This document shows, in pieces, positions 16,684-26,408 of a DNA stretch of 64,000 nt. The stretch spans positions 1 through 64,000 of the IMG/VR virus record IMGVR_UViG_3300028416_000009. One strand, written 5' to 3'. A program made the position numbers and the translations under genes. The notes under the pieces were generated by a model. It had not been told where the DNA came from and did not search any database. It worked only from the letters and a program-made list of their open reading frames with translations. Origin of the DNA: a virus. Positions within the stretch are counted from its first letter, which is position 1. The number at the start of each line of letters is the position of its first letter.

Positions 16684-18516
16684 TTACTCTCCTAAGATAT
16701 TTTTAAGCTTTTTTTCTAACTCAGTAGTTACTTCTTGACCCTTCATTAGATTTAATTTTTTAGGGACACCAAAGTCCTTAGTTTCTAATATAATGGATAA
16801 ATCTTCTTCGGTATTACTCTCACCTAATTCACCACCATCAGTGTCCATTGGGATATCGTCAGTAGGTTCTTCCGTTGCTGGGGAATCCATACCTGTGTCT
16901 CCCATACCTCCCATATCAGAACCATCATCCACATCACCTGTAGGTTCAGGAGCATCAGGGTCTCCGTATAATTCATCTATATTTGTAAAGACACCTGTTT
17001 TCTTTATCACTTCTGATGTCGTTTCCAATTCACTAGCAATCGCCTTTTCAAAACGTTGTTGTTGTAAATCAAGTTTAACCTCTTCATCAGACATACCTAA
17101 AATTGTTTTCTTAGCCCATGTGTGTGATACTGCAGATATACCATTTCCTGGGTCACTTACCGCATCTTTATAAAGTAATATCTTTTCTTTCCAAGCCTCA
17201 ACCTTAAGTAAGTCAGACTGTGTCGAAGGATTTGTTAAACCTAATGTAAAGTTATTAAGTTCATCCTCCATCCCTAACATATATAAATGGATTACGGCAA
17301 TTTTATTTAACTCTTGAATCATTGCCTTTTGAATACGATTAATAGTTCTTGCGAAACGTATATCTTGTAATGATAAGTTTTTACCGTCAGCGACCACATC
17401 TTCAAACCCTAAAAATGCTTTAGGTATACGAAGTGCCGCTAATAATTTCTTTTGTATGTATTCGATATCAGCAATCTCAGAAAGGTTTTGTGCTCCTGGT
17501 AGTGTATCGATTGGGTTAGGTGCGTTAGGGTCACGTACAGGGATAAAGTAATCTTGGTCAACCGCCATTTGATTATACCTTTGGTCCACTTGCCCATTTG
17601 CAGGGTCTACTACATTATCTCTTTTAAACTTATTCGCAATTCGTTGTACATATTGGTCGACATCTTTATCGTCCATATTACCCACAAATACTTTGAATAC
17701 CCTTCTTTCAGGTGCTCTTGAAGTTCTATAGATTAACATCGCATCCTCAGCTAAAACTAATTGTTTCCAAATACGTCTTGCTTTTTCTAGCATAGAAGTA
17801 CCATAAGGTAATTTTCTATCGTCACCCAATAATCTAAAGTGTGCTATTTCCCACACATTAAACTCCATATCTTTTTCTTTCCAAACATATTTGGTTTCTC
17901 TTGATTCTGAAGAATTACTTTGATTACCACTTGACCCGTGAACATTCATTCCTTTCTCTATTCTTTCAACTTCCATATTCGGTAATTGGTTACAACCAAT
18001 AATACCTTTCTTTGGGTCTAATTTAAGATAAAGAAAATTATCACCATACTTACATGTGTTTCTAGTCCACATAGGTAAGTTAGTGTCAATGTCTAATATG
18101 TTGTTAAATAAATCACCTAATATTGATTTAATTCTTTTACTCTCTGAATAAACATTTAAGATATACCCTTGTTCTGACAATGTCGTTGCTTCTTCAGCAT
18201 ATATATCTAAAGCCGCTGATATCTCAGGAGTAAACTCCATAGACTCATAATCATAATACGCAGCCATCCTATTTGGTTCATGAAAAACCGCCTGTTGGTA
18301 TAACTGACTATCAATTTTAGTCCATTGGTTATTTAAGAACAACGCTTGTTGTGCTTGTAGTTTTTCCTGTTCATACTCCGCACTATCCGTAGTCCTTAAC
18401 AATTCTTTCTTATCAAAATTGTATGTAGGTGCTGGGTCACTAACAGGACTTGCTCCTGTAGTTCCTCCAAATAGTTTACCTAATCTTTGATAAATTGTAT
18501 AATTTTGCTCTGCCAT
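16684..18516 (-). CDS. 20: Portal vertex protein, gp20-like
   Basis: 610 residues (T4 gp20 is 524). Family landmarks in order: YDYESMEFTPEISAALDIYA and EEATT near 90-113, LFNNILDID, WTRNTCKYGDNF, LGDDRKLPYGTSMLE, RRIWKQL..EDAM, YRTSRAPERRVFKVFVGN, LAALRIPKAFLG and DIRFARTINRIQKAMI. The last 90 residues are an extra acidic Gly/Asp-rich tail. Portal proteins form the dodecameric DNA channel of the head. A putative late box lies 7 bases before the ATG. Confidence 0.96.
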   Translation of the reverse strand: MAEQNYTIYQRLGKLFGGTTGASPVSDPAPTYNFDKKELLRTTDSAEYEQEKLQAQQALFLNNQWTKIDSQLYQQAVFHEPNRMAAYYDYESMEFTPEISAALDIYAEEATTLSEQGYILNVYSESKRIKSILGDLFNNILDIDTNLPMWTRNTCKYGDNFLYLKLDPKKGIIGCNQLPNMEVERIEKGMNVHGSSGNQSNSSESRETKYVWKEKDMEFNVWEIAHFRLLGDDRKLPYGTSMLEKARRIWKQLVLAEDAMLIYRTSRAPERRVFKVFVGNMDDKDVDQYVQRIANKFKRDNVVDPANGQVDQRYNQMAVDQDYFIPVRDPNAPNPIDTLPGAQNLSEIADIEYIQKKLLAALRIPKAFLGFEDVVADGKNLSLQDIRFARTINRIQKAMIQELNKIAVIHLYMLGMEDELNNFTLGLTNPSTQSDLLKVEAWKEKILLYKDAVSDPGNGISAVSHTWAKKTILGMSDEEVKLDLQQQRFEKAIASELETTSEVIKKTGVFTNIDELYGDPDAPEPTGDVDDGSDMGGMGDTGMDSPATEEPTDDIPMDTDGGELGESNTEEDLSIILETKDFGVPKKLNLMKGQEVTTELEKKLKNILGE

Positions 18517-18523
18517 GTTAACA

Positions 18524-18531
18524 TATAAATA
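18524..18531 (-). promoter_or_regulatory. Putative late box TATTTATA (portal)
   Basis: Exact octamer in gene sense only 7 bases before the portal ATG. If it is a -10 box the transcript would be almost leaderless. Confidence 0.5.
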
Positions 18532-18571
18532 TTCAAAATAATATTAGTTGAAATATTATTCTAAGTCAATA

Positions 18572-20350
18572 TTAATTATTTCTTCTTTTACCACCCATTA
18601 ACCATGAAAAATCCGAATAGTCTTGTCTACCGGCAACACGGTTTGGATTTGATGGGTTATTTGGTGCGATACCTCTAAACGGGTCCAGTGACCCTAATTG
18701 TCTTCTATTACTGTTCTGTTGTGGTTGAGGTGTGTTAGGACTATCTGTAACTGTCCATCCCTCTAATAATGCCTTTGTTGATGCTTCTGACTTTTTTAAT
18801 AGTGAAAATGAGAATTCACCAACATATACACACATCGCCATAGCCATAATTAAATCATCGTGATGACCTTTCATATGGTCTGCCTTCCCATTAATATAGA
18901 CAAAGGTATTCATTTCATTTACTAATCTGGTTGATTTTACAACAAAATTATGTCTTAATGACTCCTCAAAGGCAGCGACTATTTGTGTTCGTTTACTGTT
19001 AAACGATAAACCTGGCATTTTTTCATGTGCCTTAGGATTCCAAGACCATTTATCAAACGCATTGATACCATCAACATATAAGTCTTTATATCCTAATTCT
19101 TGTAGTTTCCTTACCGTTGCAACCCCCATACCTCCTGTGATATCTACAACTGTAAATGCTGAATACATACTACCCAATTTGAAACAAACATCCGCTAATT
19201 CGTCGGGGGGTATCTTACCTAAGTACTCAGCAACTTGTTCTCTGGTATCAAAATCGACTATACAAATAGACGATGAATCTTCGGAATCTCCTCGAGACAC
19301 ATCAACACCCATAATATACCTGTGGTCTTTAATCGGTTCATTCCAAACCCACATTTGACCCGCCATATACTTTTCTTTAGGTTCTTCTAACATTCGTTCC
19401 CTTATCATTTCAATGGTGTCAGGAGGTATTACGTTATCTCCCGAACCTAAGAAATTGTTCTCTAACTCTTGTGATATCTTACGTCTATCATATTTTAATT
19501 TTTTAGACATTTGTTCAAACCAACTAGAATATGGTTTATAACCTTTCTTAATTAATTTAGAAAACTCATCTTGATTATTTTCTATTAATACCACCTCATC
19601 GTCGTTATATTTATCCCTATTTAGAATGTAGTCAACAATGTCTTTAGTTTTTATCCACTTTAAGTCTTTGGTGAATCTAGGGTCTTTATACCATACCATT
19701 TCGGTAATCTTAAAATCGTTTAACCCTTGTTGGCTCTGAGCGTATATCTCATAATAAATTTTATCAAACCCGTTAGGTGTTGATACTACGATTACTTTAC
19801 CACCCGTAGATAGAGACGCCATACATGCCGCCCAAAAATCGTTACCGGCATCAATATATGCCGCTTCATCAAAAACCAATACCGTTGGTGTGTACCCCCT
19901 TAGTGCATCCATAGAGGTTGCAACCGCCTTAACCTCACAACCATTATTCAAACGGAAGTGTGACTGAGAATCTTTATCTTTAGAAAACCCTACGTTAATC
20001 CATTCAGGCCATTGATTCAAAAACCCTCTAACCTTATTCGCCATTTCTTTAGCGGTATCAAGTTTGTTCGCAATAATTAGAACTTTCTCAGGTTGTTTAG
20101 GGGATGCGAATTGTAATTTTTTACTAACCCAAGCCGAGGTTGCCGTAGAAACACCCGCCTGTCTATACTTAAGTGCTAAGTTTTCATTATATGTGTCGTA
20201 ATCCCTTATTAGTTGTTCTTGGTCAGGAAATAATTCAAAGGGGACGTATTTAGACTGAGTATTATCATACGTCTCTAAATAAGTCTTCAATGCGTAAGGA
20301 GTGTCCTTTAAACATTTAGTGTATTCTGTTATTAATTCCTGTTTAGTCAT
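18572..20350 (-). CDS. 17: Terminase large subunit, gp17-like
   Basis: 592 residues. ATPase domain: Walker A-like YRQAGVST (62-69), Walker B VLVFDEAAYID (Asp161, Glu162), coupling region VVSTPNGF. Nuclease domain: YIMGVDVSRGDSED (Asp350) and the late acidic HDDLIMAMAM. This enzyme cuts and pumps DNA into proheads. Adjacent to the portal gene without tail tube and sheath genes between them, unlike T4. A putative late box ends 4 bases before the ATG. No endonuclease insertion or intron is seen. Confidence 0.96.
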   Translation of the reverse strand: MTKQELITEYTKCLKDTPYALKTYLETYDNTQSKYVPFELFPDQEQLIRDYDTYNENLALKYRQAGVSTATSAWVSKKLQFASPKQPEKVLIIANKLDTAKEMANKVRGFLNQWPEWINVGFSKDKDSQSHFRLNNGCEVKAVATSMDALRGYTPTVLVFDEAAYIDAGNDFWAACMASLSTGGKVIVVSTPNGFDKIYYEIYAQSQQGLNDFKITEMVWYKDPRFTKDLKWIKTKDIVDYILNRDKYNDDEVVLIENNQDEFSKLIKKGYKPYSSWFEQMSKKLKYDRRKISQELENNFLGSGDNVIPPDTIEMIRERMLEEPKEKYMAGQMWVWNEPIKDHRYIMGVDVSRGDSEDSSSICIVDFDTREQVAEYLGKIPPDELADVCFKLGSMYSAFTVVDITGGMGVATVRKLQELGYKDLYVDGINAFDKWSWNPKAHEKMPGLSFNSKRTQIVAAFEESLRHNFVVKSTRLVNEMNTFVYINGKADHMKGHHDDLIMAMAMCVYVGEFSFSLLKKSEASTKALLEGWTVTDSPNTPQPQQNSNRRQLGSLDPFRGIAPNNPSNPNRVAGRQDYSDFSWLMGGKRRNN

Positions 20351-20353
20351 ATA

Positions 20354-21034
20354 CTATAAATATAAATCTAATTGTTTTATCATATCTCTACTAATACCAA
20401 AGAATTTTTTATACCCATCAAAATGTAAATACTCAGTAGTCATTCTAAACTCATAATTAGTGAATTGTGTCGCACAATGTGAAAGATTCCAAGTTTCAAC
20501 AATTCTAGCGTCTAATGTTTTAGTCATTAACTCCTTATATAAATTAATATGGTAATCTAAAACCTCCCTATCTTTAAACCATAACAATCCAGCATTTAAC
20601 CACTCTCTAACCATTGGATATTCAGGGTACTTTTTTGAGAAATATGATAACCTCTCATAATACTTGTCATCCAATGTGGTGCTTTTCTCATACATAAACC
20701 TAACATCGTCTTTAATATTAAACTTAGTCGATATAAAAATATCAGGGTCGACCCAAATAAAATCACAATCTTTTTGGTCCTCTAAAACCTCCAACTTCGC
20801 ACCACAAAAAAATTCAGGTGTCGTTTTTAATTCGTGTAATGTTATAGGTAAATCGTTATAATGTTTTTCGCTCTCCTTATCACAATACAAATGAATGTCA
20901 GAATAAAATTTTAATGCAGATTTAATAGACACCCTAGTCATTGTGATTATCTCTTCTTTTAGGTCTCTGTTAAAAAAGTATTCAAAACCCTGCCTAAGTG
21001 AAGGGTCTAAATGTTGTGCGAATAATAATCTCAT
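20354..21034 (-). CDS. Putative GT-A-type glycosyltransferase
   Basis: 226 residues starting MRLLFAQHL. The central DFIWVDPDIFI (about residues 90-100) looks like the DxD metal-nucleotide motif of GT-A enzymes, followed by an aromatic acceptor region and HCATQF. It shares this layout with the gene at 50605-51375 (FLHVDGDLFI), so the two are probably paralogues or members of one phage glycosyltransferase group. It ends 3 bases before the terminase start region and lies downstream of a terminator, so it needs its own promoter, which is not evident. Confidence 0.7.
   Translation of the reverse strand: MRLLFAQHLDPSLRQGFEYFFNRDLKEEIITMTRVSIKSALKFYSDIHLYCDKESEKHYNDLPITLHELKTTPEFFCGAKLEVLEDQKDCDFIWVDPDIFISTKFNIKDDVRFMYEKSTTLDDKYYERLSYFSKKYPEYPMVREWLNAGLLWFKDREVLDYHINLYKELMTKTLDARIVETWNLSHCATQFTNYEFRMTTEYLHFDGYKKFFGISRDMIKQLDLYL
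20355..20362 (-). promoter_or_regulatory. Putative late box TATTTATA (terminase)
   Basis: Exact octamer in gene sense ending 4 bases before the terminase ATG; it lies in the 3-base-spaced junction with the end of the upstream gene at 20354. Confidence 0.45.
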
Positions 21035-21056
21035 AGTGTGCGAATAATAATTTTAT

Positions 21057-21086
21057 GTAAAAAAAATGGGGACATAAAGCCCCCAT
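21057..21086 (-). terminator. Rho-independent terminator of the 25273-21111 operon
   Basis: Stem ATGGGG/CCCCAT around a 9-base loop, with a ten-base A-run on the plus strand giving the U-tract. It lies about 25 bases past the stop of the 455-residue gene. Confidence 0.8.
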
Positions 21087-21110
21087 AGTATTTAATATGA
21101 TTGTTTGTGT

Positions 21111-22478
21111 TTAGTTCAATCCGATACCAAAGTCACTCAAAAAGTCACCTAAATCATCATCACTAAAACCATCATTAATATCTTCCATAGAGTTACGGAA
21201 CTCTTCCATTGCTTCCTCAGACTCCTCACCTTTCATTCTTTCAATAATACCATCAACTAATTGTTGTAAAACTAACTTACCTCTATCAGTACCACTCATT
21301 ACCTCATTAGATAATGATAGTAATGTTTTGGCGTCCATCACAACAAACTCAGCATAAAGGGCGTTTTGTAGAAATTTCTTGTCGTCATCCATTAAAACTT
21401 CTTGTGGATATGACACTCTGAATCTATCCCAAATAGCTGGACCTAATCTTAAATCCCATATCTCCTTATCTAACGTATCTTCTAATTCAACTACTTTATC
21501 TGCTTGGTCAGGTGATAAATCATCCATAGAATATGCTCCTAAGTATTCTTTAATTCCTTTAATCAGTTCGTGTAATAAAATTGGAAACGAAATTGCCGTA
21601 GCTTTAATCGTTGGTGGGTCAGTTTCCATATCCACTTCTTCTCTACCACCGACAGGTGCATCACCACCACCAGGAGAACCTCCCGGTAACATAGTCGATG
21701 CTGGTACTTGCCAATATAACATATCGTTAGCAGTCATCATAATACCGTATTGATTGAATAAGTTATCAGAACCTGTTAGTTCTCTTAACTCTCTTTGTAC
21801 CAATGCGTACATGTAATGTCCTCTTTTAGATGAACCTTGCATGATTGCGTTTATAAAACGTCTTTTAGCTCTTTCTAATTTTAAGTCTTCGAAAGTCTCA
21901 AATGCTTGTTCTTCTTGTTCAAATTCTTCTTCTGTTGGTTCTTCGGGTGTTTGTGTAAAATCATCTTGTTTTACTTGTCCCATACCAACCAATTTAGACT
22001 CTAATCTAAATCTTTTTTCAGGGTGTGATTTTATTCCATATATCCCTGGCTCAAATTCAGTTAATCCTTCTTCATCAGCAACTAATTTAATAGAAAGTCT
22101 TTCTAATTCTGACTTATACCTACTTTCTGTTGCTTGAACCTGTTGGAATGATTGACCAATCATCGGCATTAATTGCATAATACCTTGCATACCTGTTTGA
22201 ACATCTGAAGTGAACCCTGTGGCGTCTTTAAACTTATCGACCACCTGTTTGTATCTCTCTGAAGCTAAAAGCTCTTCAAAGGTATCAGGAATATCGTTGT
22301 TATCAACGTCAATATCTAACGCAGGGTTGTCAGATAATGGACTGTCTTTATCTGCAATCGTTTTTTCTATCGAAGGGTCGGGTCTTTGAGTCCCGTCAAA
22401 TTTCATTGGCATCTCGTCTAAATTTTTTTTAATTTCAGCTAAGATACTACCTTTCGATATGAATCCAAAATCTTTCAT
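21111..22478 (-). CDS. Hypothetical virion-associated protein
   Basis: 455 residues. The acidic N-terminal 80 residues are followed by a helical region with MQGIMQLMPMIGQSFQQVQA, a glutamate-rich linker near 180-195, a basic segment (LERAKRRFINAIMQ) and a Gly-rich loop (LPGGSPGGGDAPVGG). The tail is acidic. Composition and operon position next to terminase and portal suggest a structural or head-assembly protein. Separated from the next upstream gene by only 3 bases. Family not recognised. Confidence 0.75.
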   Translation of the reverse strand: MKDFGFISKGSILAEIKKNLDEMPMKFDGTQRPDPSIEKTIADKDSPLSDNPALDIDVDNNDIPDTFEELLASERYKQVVDKFKDATGFTSDVQTGMQGIMQLMPMIGQSFQQVQATESRYKSELERLSIKLVADEEGLTEFEPGIYGIKSHPEKRFRLESKLVGMGQVKQDDFTQTPEEPTEEEFEQEEQAFETFEDLKLERAKRRFINAIMQGSSKRGHYMYALVQRELRELTGSDNLFNQYGIMMTANDMLYWQVPASTMLPGGSPGGGDAPVGGREEVDMETDPPTIKATAISFPILLHELIKGIKEYLGAYSMDDLSPDQADKVVELEDTLDKEIWDLRLGPAIWDRFRVSYPQEVLMDDDKKFLQNALYAEFVVMDAKTLLSLSNEVMSGTDRGKLVLQQLVDGIIERMKGEESEEAMEEFRNSMEDINDGFSDDDLGDFLSDFGIGLN

Positions 22479-22481
22479 ACC

Positions 22482-23318
22482 TTATTTTTTCATTTGTTGA
22501 GGTTTAGAACCTCTTTGTTTAGGTAACCCACCTTTCTTCTCATCACCACCAGCGAAAGTTCTTCCATTTTCTTCGATGTTTTCATCTTCCATCTGTGCTT
22601 TTGGTTTTGGTGAGTGTCTTGGTTTAACAATTGGTTTACCTGGTTTTATACCTGGTGTTGTTGTTGGTTTTACAGGTGTCTCTACAGGTGAGTTTCCTAA
22701 TATGTCACCTAATTTTCCATCAAAAATGTCTATATCCATAAAGTCGGGTAATTTATCTGTTTTAGTTTGAGATGCTAAGGTAGTGTTTTCTACCATTTCA
22801 GATATGAATTTTACCAATTCTTTTTTGGTTGTTTTTGATTCTGACATTGAAGACCCTGAAGTGGACTTAGTCCCTTTCTTTTTACCTCCAATATTAACTT
22901 TTTCTTTTGGTTGTGCAAATCCTGTATGACCCGACTTAGAAACTTCTTTAGCTTGTTTCCCTTTTTCAACAAACTTAACAGAGTTTAATGTTCCGTCAGT
23001 CTTGTCTAATCTATTGTCTGATACTTGTTTTGAGTGTGTATCTTGTTTCCACCCCTTATCCGCAGATACAGGTTTAGTGAAATCAGACTCCTCATCTAAT
23101 TCCTCTTCATGTGTTTCATCCTCCTCAGTAACTTCAATAGTGTCATCACTATCGACTTTATCTTTAATTTGGTCCACATTGTCTGAAGAAACCTTATATG
23201 TCGCTTCAGAGAAAATCCTACTATGTAAGATTGCTATTTTTTTCTCATTAAGAATAGATAGGGTCTTTTCTGTAAACCCTTCCCTTAATAAATCATTATA
23301 TTTTTTATTATTCTTCAT
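22482..23318 (-). CDS. Hypothetical low-complexity protein of the head operon
   Basis: 278 residues, rich in Lys, Glu, Ser and Pro, probably mostly disordered. The N-terminal 40 residues contain LLREG, ILNEK and IFSEA, several matches to an [I/L]-x-E prohead protease site. A proline-rich PVKPTTTPGIKPGKPIVKP segment lies near residue 215. The C-terminus is basic (PKQRGSKPQQMKK). It overlaps the upstream gene by 11 bases. Role unknown, perhaps an internal head protein. Confidence 0.7.
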   Translation of the reverse strand: MKNNKKYNDLLREGFTEKTLSILNEKKIAILHSRIFSEATYKVSSDNVDQIKDKVDSDDTIEVTEEDETHEEELDEESDFTKPVSADKGWKQDTHSKQVSDNRLDKTDGTLNSVKFVEKGKQAKEVSKSGHTGFAQPKEKVNIGGKKKGTKSTSGSSMSESKTTKKELVKFISEMVENTTLASQTKTDKLPDFMDIDIFDGKLGDILGNSPVETPVKPTTTPGIKPGKPIVKPRHSPKPKAQMEDENIEENGRTFAGGDEKKGGLPKQRGSKPQQMKK

Positions 23319-23730
23319 CTTGTTCTACGATATCAATTACTTTATCAAAGGTTAAAACAAAATCCCTCTCGTATAGTTTGTCTGAAACTGAATCTAACGA
23401 CTCACCAAACCTAAACACTAAACGAGTTAAACCTTTGTCTACAATCTCCTCAGTATCAGCATCTTCCCACCCTAAAGCGACAACATCTTCAACTGCGTCA
23501 TAAACACAAAAATAGTCTGAATTTTGTATTAAGTGTAGTTTTAAATTTGATTCTTTTAATATTCCAACCTTTTTTATGTATTGTAACTCAGGAGGATTTG
23601 CGTTACCCGCAGCTGGTACAGATTCCCATCCGTCACCAAAAGGTTCTACCTCATTACTACCAAATATAAATTCATAAATATTATTACCTATGTAGTTTGG
23701 TCCAAGTTCATTAACATAAATTAATCTCAT
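23308..23730 (-). CDS. Hypothetical protein
   Basis: 140 residues starting MRLIYVNELGPNYIG, mixed beta/alpha with an acidic C-terminus. VNELG resembles the V/I-N-E motif found in other proteins of this operon. It overlaps the downstream gene by 11 bases and starts 2 bases after the upstream gene ends, so expression is coupled. No recognised domain. Confidence 0.75.
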   Translation of the reverse strand: MRLIYVNELGPNYIGNNIYEFIFGSNEVEPFGDGWESVPAAGNANPPELQYIKKVGILKESNLKLHLIQNSDYFCVYDAVEDVVALGWEDADTEEIVDKGLTRLVFRFGESLDSVSDKLYERDFVLTFDKVIDIVEQDEE

Positions 23731-23731
23731 A

Positions 23732-25273
23732 TTATTTGAAGTATTTACCTAAAACGTTATCTATTTTTGTTGAAACTTCACTCTCACTTAAGTCTCCAAA
23801 GATTAAGTTACCTAACTTATCAATTTCACTATCTGTTGGATTTACGTTCTTTAACTTTTTAGAAAATGTTCCATCAGTGTCTATAGTGTCGGATTTGTCT
23901 AATTTATCTGCAATTTTGTTAGTTCCCTTTGAAACCGCTTTAGCACCTAAATCATTTACCATCTTTCTAGCTTCAGGATTTTCTTTATAATATGTTAAAA
24001 ATTTAGAACCTAATGTTTTAAGACCGTCCATAAACGCTCCTTCATCTAAATCCATTTCTAAATTTGGTTCCATACCCATATCCTCATCTTCAACCGCTGG
24101 TTCGAACATTTTAACTAACATATCAAAAGTTTCTTTGAAGTATGCTCTTAAGTAACATCTCTTACCGTGTTCGATTAATCCGTTTCTGTCTTCTTCATAT
24201 TCTGACCAATCATCCCAATAGAAATCAACCGCTGATTCAACTGCCGATTCAAACTCTGATGAGAATGGTGATGGCATTTTTTCAGGTTCACCTAAGTCGG
24301 TGTGTACTGAACGATTAAATGCGGTTTGGTCTGAACTTCCCCACTCGTTTAATTCTTTTTCTTCTTCATCTATATCAATAACTTCGGATAAATCATCTTC
24401 TAACTCCATTTCATCCTCTTCAGCTGGTAAATCATCCATATCTAAACCTAAGTCTTCTAATCCTGATTCTTCATCTGACGAATCTAATGACTCTTCACCA
24501 TCAATTTCGAATTCATCTAACTCTTCAAAGTTAGACATAACATCTTCTAAGTCTTCAGAATTTAACTTTGTTAAGTCTACTGCTGAAATTATTGAATTTA
24601 ATACGTATTTAATGTCAGAAGACTCTAAGTCGATTTTAATCTCTCTTAAAGCTTGTCCTAACTTACCTGTTAATTTTTGTACTTTTTTTAATGACCCACT
24701 TCCTTCTTCTTCGTCTTTAGGTTCTCCAATCTCAGAATCCATATCTAAATCATCTTCGATATCGATATCCTCTTCTGAATCATCACCTAAATTAAGACCT
24801 GATAAGTCTAAATCTTCATCCTCTACGTCCATTGCTGGCTCATCCATTGCTGGCTCATCCATCATTGGTTCATCCATTGCAGGTTCTTCTGAGGGGGCTG
24901 CTGGTTTCTTTAAAACATATTTAGTCTCATTTAATACAGGGTCTTCTTTACCTTCATTAAACTGTTCGTTCAATGGCTTAATAATTAAATTAATTTTCTT
25001 AAGTGCTCCTGAATAAGAACTAAATCTATTCTTATTTTTGTTTAAAATACCATCAACATAATCTAATGATGACTCGTTTAAACCTGTTTTAACGTAATAC
25101 CCATCGTTTTCTTTAACGATTGCGTACGTATTACCATCAACTGCGTATTTAGTATACTCAGTTGTTGACTCATTCACAGAATGGTCCGTTGTCTTATAGT
25201 TGGCAATTTCAATCATTCTTTGAATCTTATCTTGCCCTGTTAGCTTTTCGCTACCTAATGGTTTCATTTTCAT
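23732..25273 (-). CDS. Acidic repeat-containing virion/core protein
   Basis: 513 residues. Near residues 133-150 there are four tandem short units of the form DEP(A/M)M, and over 150-310 long Asp/Glu runs alternate with helices. Multiple VNES, LNES, LNEQ and LNET sites match a gp21-type [V/I/L]-x-E cleavage pattern. The composition is like that of the scaffold protein, so a second core or internal head protein is likely. First gene of a four-gene operon with a putative late box 45 bases upstream. Confidence 0.75.
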   Translation of the reverse strand: MKMKPLGSEKLTGQDKIQRMIEIANYKTTDHSVNESTTEYTKYAVDGNTYAIVKENDGYYVKTGLNESSLDYVDGILNKNKNRFSSYSGALKKINLIIKPLNEQFNEGKEDPVLNETKYVLKKPAAPSEEPAMDEPMMDEPAMDEPAMDVEDEDLDLSGLNLGDDSEEDIDIEDDLDMDSEIGEPKDEEEGSGSLKKVQKLTGKLGQALREIKIDLESSDIKYVLNSIISAVDLTKLNSEDLEDVMSNFEELDEFEIDGEESLDSSDEESGLEDLGLDMDDLPAEEDEMELEDDLSEVIDIDEEEKELNEWGSSDQTAFNRSVHTDLGEPEKMPSPFSSEFESAVESAVDFYWDDWSEYEEDRNGLIEHGKRCYLRAYFKETFDMLVKMFEPAVEDEDMGMEPNLEMDLDEGAFMDGLKTLGSKFLTYYKENPEARKMVNDLGAKAVSKGTNKIADKLDKSDTIDTDGTFSKKLKNVNPTDSEIDKLGNLIFGDLSESEVSTKIDNVLGKYFK

Positions 25274-25318
25274 TTTAAAATGTCTTTAACTAAATTTAGT
25301 TTATCGTGTATATACTAT

Positions 25319-25326
25319 TATAAATA
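25319..25326 (-). promoter_or_regulatory. Putative late box TATTTATA (acidic protein operon)
   Basis: Exact octamer in gene sense within GATATTTATAATAG, 45 bases upstream of 25273. Confidence 0.5.
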
Positions 25327-25347
25327 TCTGTTTTTAACAAAAAAATA

Positions 25348-26112
25348 TTATTCTTCTACTTTATCCTCATCTAACGACAAAGACTTATCATATAGTTCGT
25401 TCTTAGCATCTAATAATTTACCTATATAACCGTTTCTTCTTAAGAATTTGAAAACCAAGTTTTCATATGAATATTCACCGTATTCTTCTAACCCTGTTGA
25501 ACGGAAACGTTTTAATTTTTTTCTTATTTTATTAATATCCTCCATGATTTTATCATAATCACCTGTACCCTTAGAATCTTCAACAACCTCATCGATTATC
25601 TTCATCCACTGTGTTACCTTAGATATTAATTTTTCTTCGTCAGGTTCTCTACCACCTGATTTTGGTTCTACAATCCACTTATCTTTTAATATCGAATACA
25701 CACCTGAAGAAAAATGTGCTTCATTTGCGTCTTGTACATATAACTCAACCTCAAAACCTTTTACTTGAATATTATGTGATGTATTCCAATTGATACGTTT
25801 ACTATCAAAAAATTCTTTAATGAATGAAACATTTTCACCAACATCCTCAAAGTCTAAAACAACGTGTAAATCAACGTCTGAGAATTCAGACCAATTATAG
25901 TTAGATAAAGAACCTGTCATTATCACGTCAGCAATGTCTAATTCAATAACTAAGAAATCTAAAAATTCGTTAGTAATCTCCATTAAACGTTCTCTAATTT
26001 CAGAAACCATTTTAGGACTACCTTCAGTTCCTTCCCAAATATCACTACATAACTCGTCCTTAGTTTTGAAACTTTGTATGATTTTAGGGTCTTTTTGTTC
26101 TTTAATTTTCAT
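25348..26112 (-). CDS. Nucleotidyltransferase-like protein (Pol beta superfamily)
   Basis: 254 residues using the ATG at 26112 (MKIKEQKDP); the open frame extends further upstream inside the KTSC gene, which makes the longer start unlikely. The catalytic pattern MTGSLSNYNWSEFSDVDLHV (about 65-84) is the G-S..D-x-D motif of minimal nucleotidyltransferases, and a third acidic residue follows in VELYV. A helical C-terminal domain follows. It overlaps the KTSC gene by 11 bases. Substrate unknown. Confidence 0.78.
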   Translation of the reverse strand: MKIKEQKDPKIIQSFKTKDELCSDIWEGTEGSPKMVSEIRERLMEITNEFLDFLVIELDIADVIMTGSLSNYNWSEFSDVDLHVVLDFEDVGENVSFIKEFFDSKRINWNTSHNIQVKGFEVELYVQDANEAHFSSGVYSILKDKWIVEPKSGGREPDEEKLISKVTQWMKIIDEVVEDSKGTGDYDKIMEDINKIRKKLKRFRSTGLEEYGEYSYENLVFKFLRRNGYIGKLLDAKNELYDKSLSLDEDKVEE

Positions 26113-26359
26113 CTTCTTCGATTTTTTTATACTCAAAAACACGTCCAATATTTTTATTGAAGAAACTTCCCTGTGAATCTGCCATTCTGAATTTTGTGAA
26201 TATTTCCCACGGAACGTCAGAATATTCGTACTCGACACCATTTTTAAACTCTACTAAAAGAGTTTTACTGTCTGTATGATATGTTGCTTCTTTTAAGTTA
26301 GACGAATCTAACACAACATTAATTTTTTTACCTAATATCTTTTCTGATATAATTGCCAT
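26102..26359 (-). CDS. KTSC domain protein
   Basis: 85 residues. SSNLKEATYHTDSKTLLVEF, YEYSDVPWEIF and GSFFNKNI are the pattern of the KTSC domain, a small fold found alone or attached to nucleic-acid enzymes. Here it overlaps the following nucleotidyltransferase-like gene by 11 bases, and the two may work together. A putative late box lies 19 bases upstream. Confidence 0.85.
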   Translation of the reverse strand: MAIISEKILGKKINVVLDSSNLKEATYHTDSKTLLVEFKNGVEYEYSDVPWEIFTKFRMADSQGSFFNKNIGRVFEYKKIEEDEN

Positions 26360-26378
26360 AAATACGCGTGTTTATTAA

Positions 26379-26386
26379 TATAAATA
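26379..26386 (-). promoter_or_regulatory. Putative late box TATTTATA (KTSC operon)
   Basis: Exact octamer in gene sense within AATATTTATATTAATA, 19 bases before the ATG at 26359. Confidence 0.5.
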
Positions 26387-26408
26387 TTAAGAATTATATT
26401 AAAATAGA

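Noticed and set aside
24790-24880. Possible CRISPR-like or minisatellite repeats
   Set aside because: The short tandem units encode DEP(A/M)M repeats inside the 513-residue acidic protein. There are no spacers, and no CRISPR array was seen anywhere in the window.
25348-26241. Long start of the nucleotidyltransferase-like gene at 26241
   Set aside because: It would read through most of the KTSC gene in another frame; ATG 26112 gives an 11-base overlap like other genes here.
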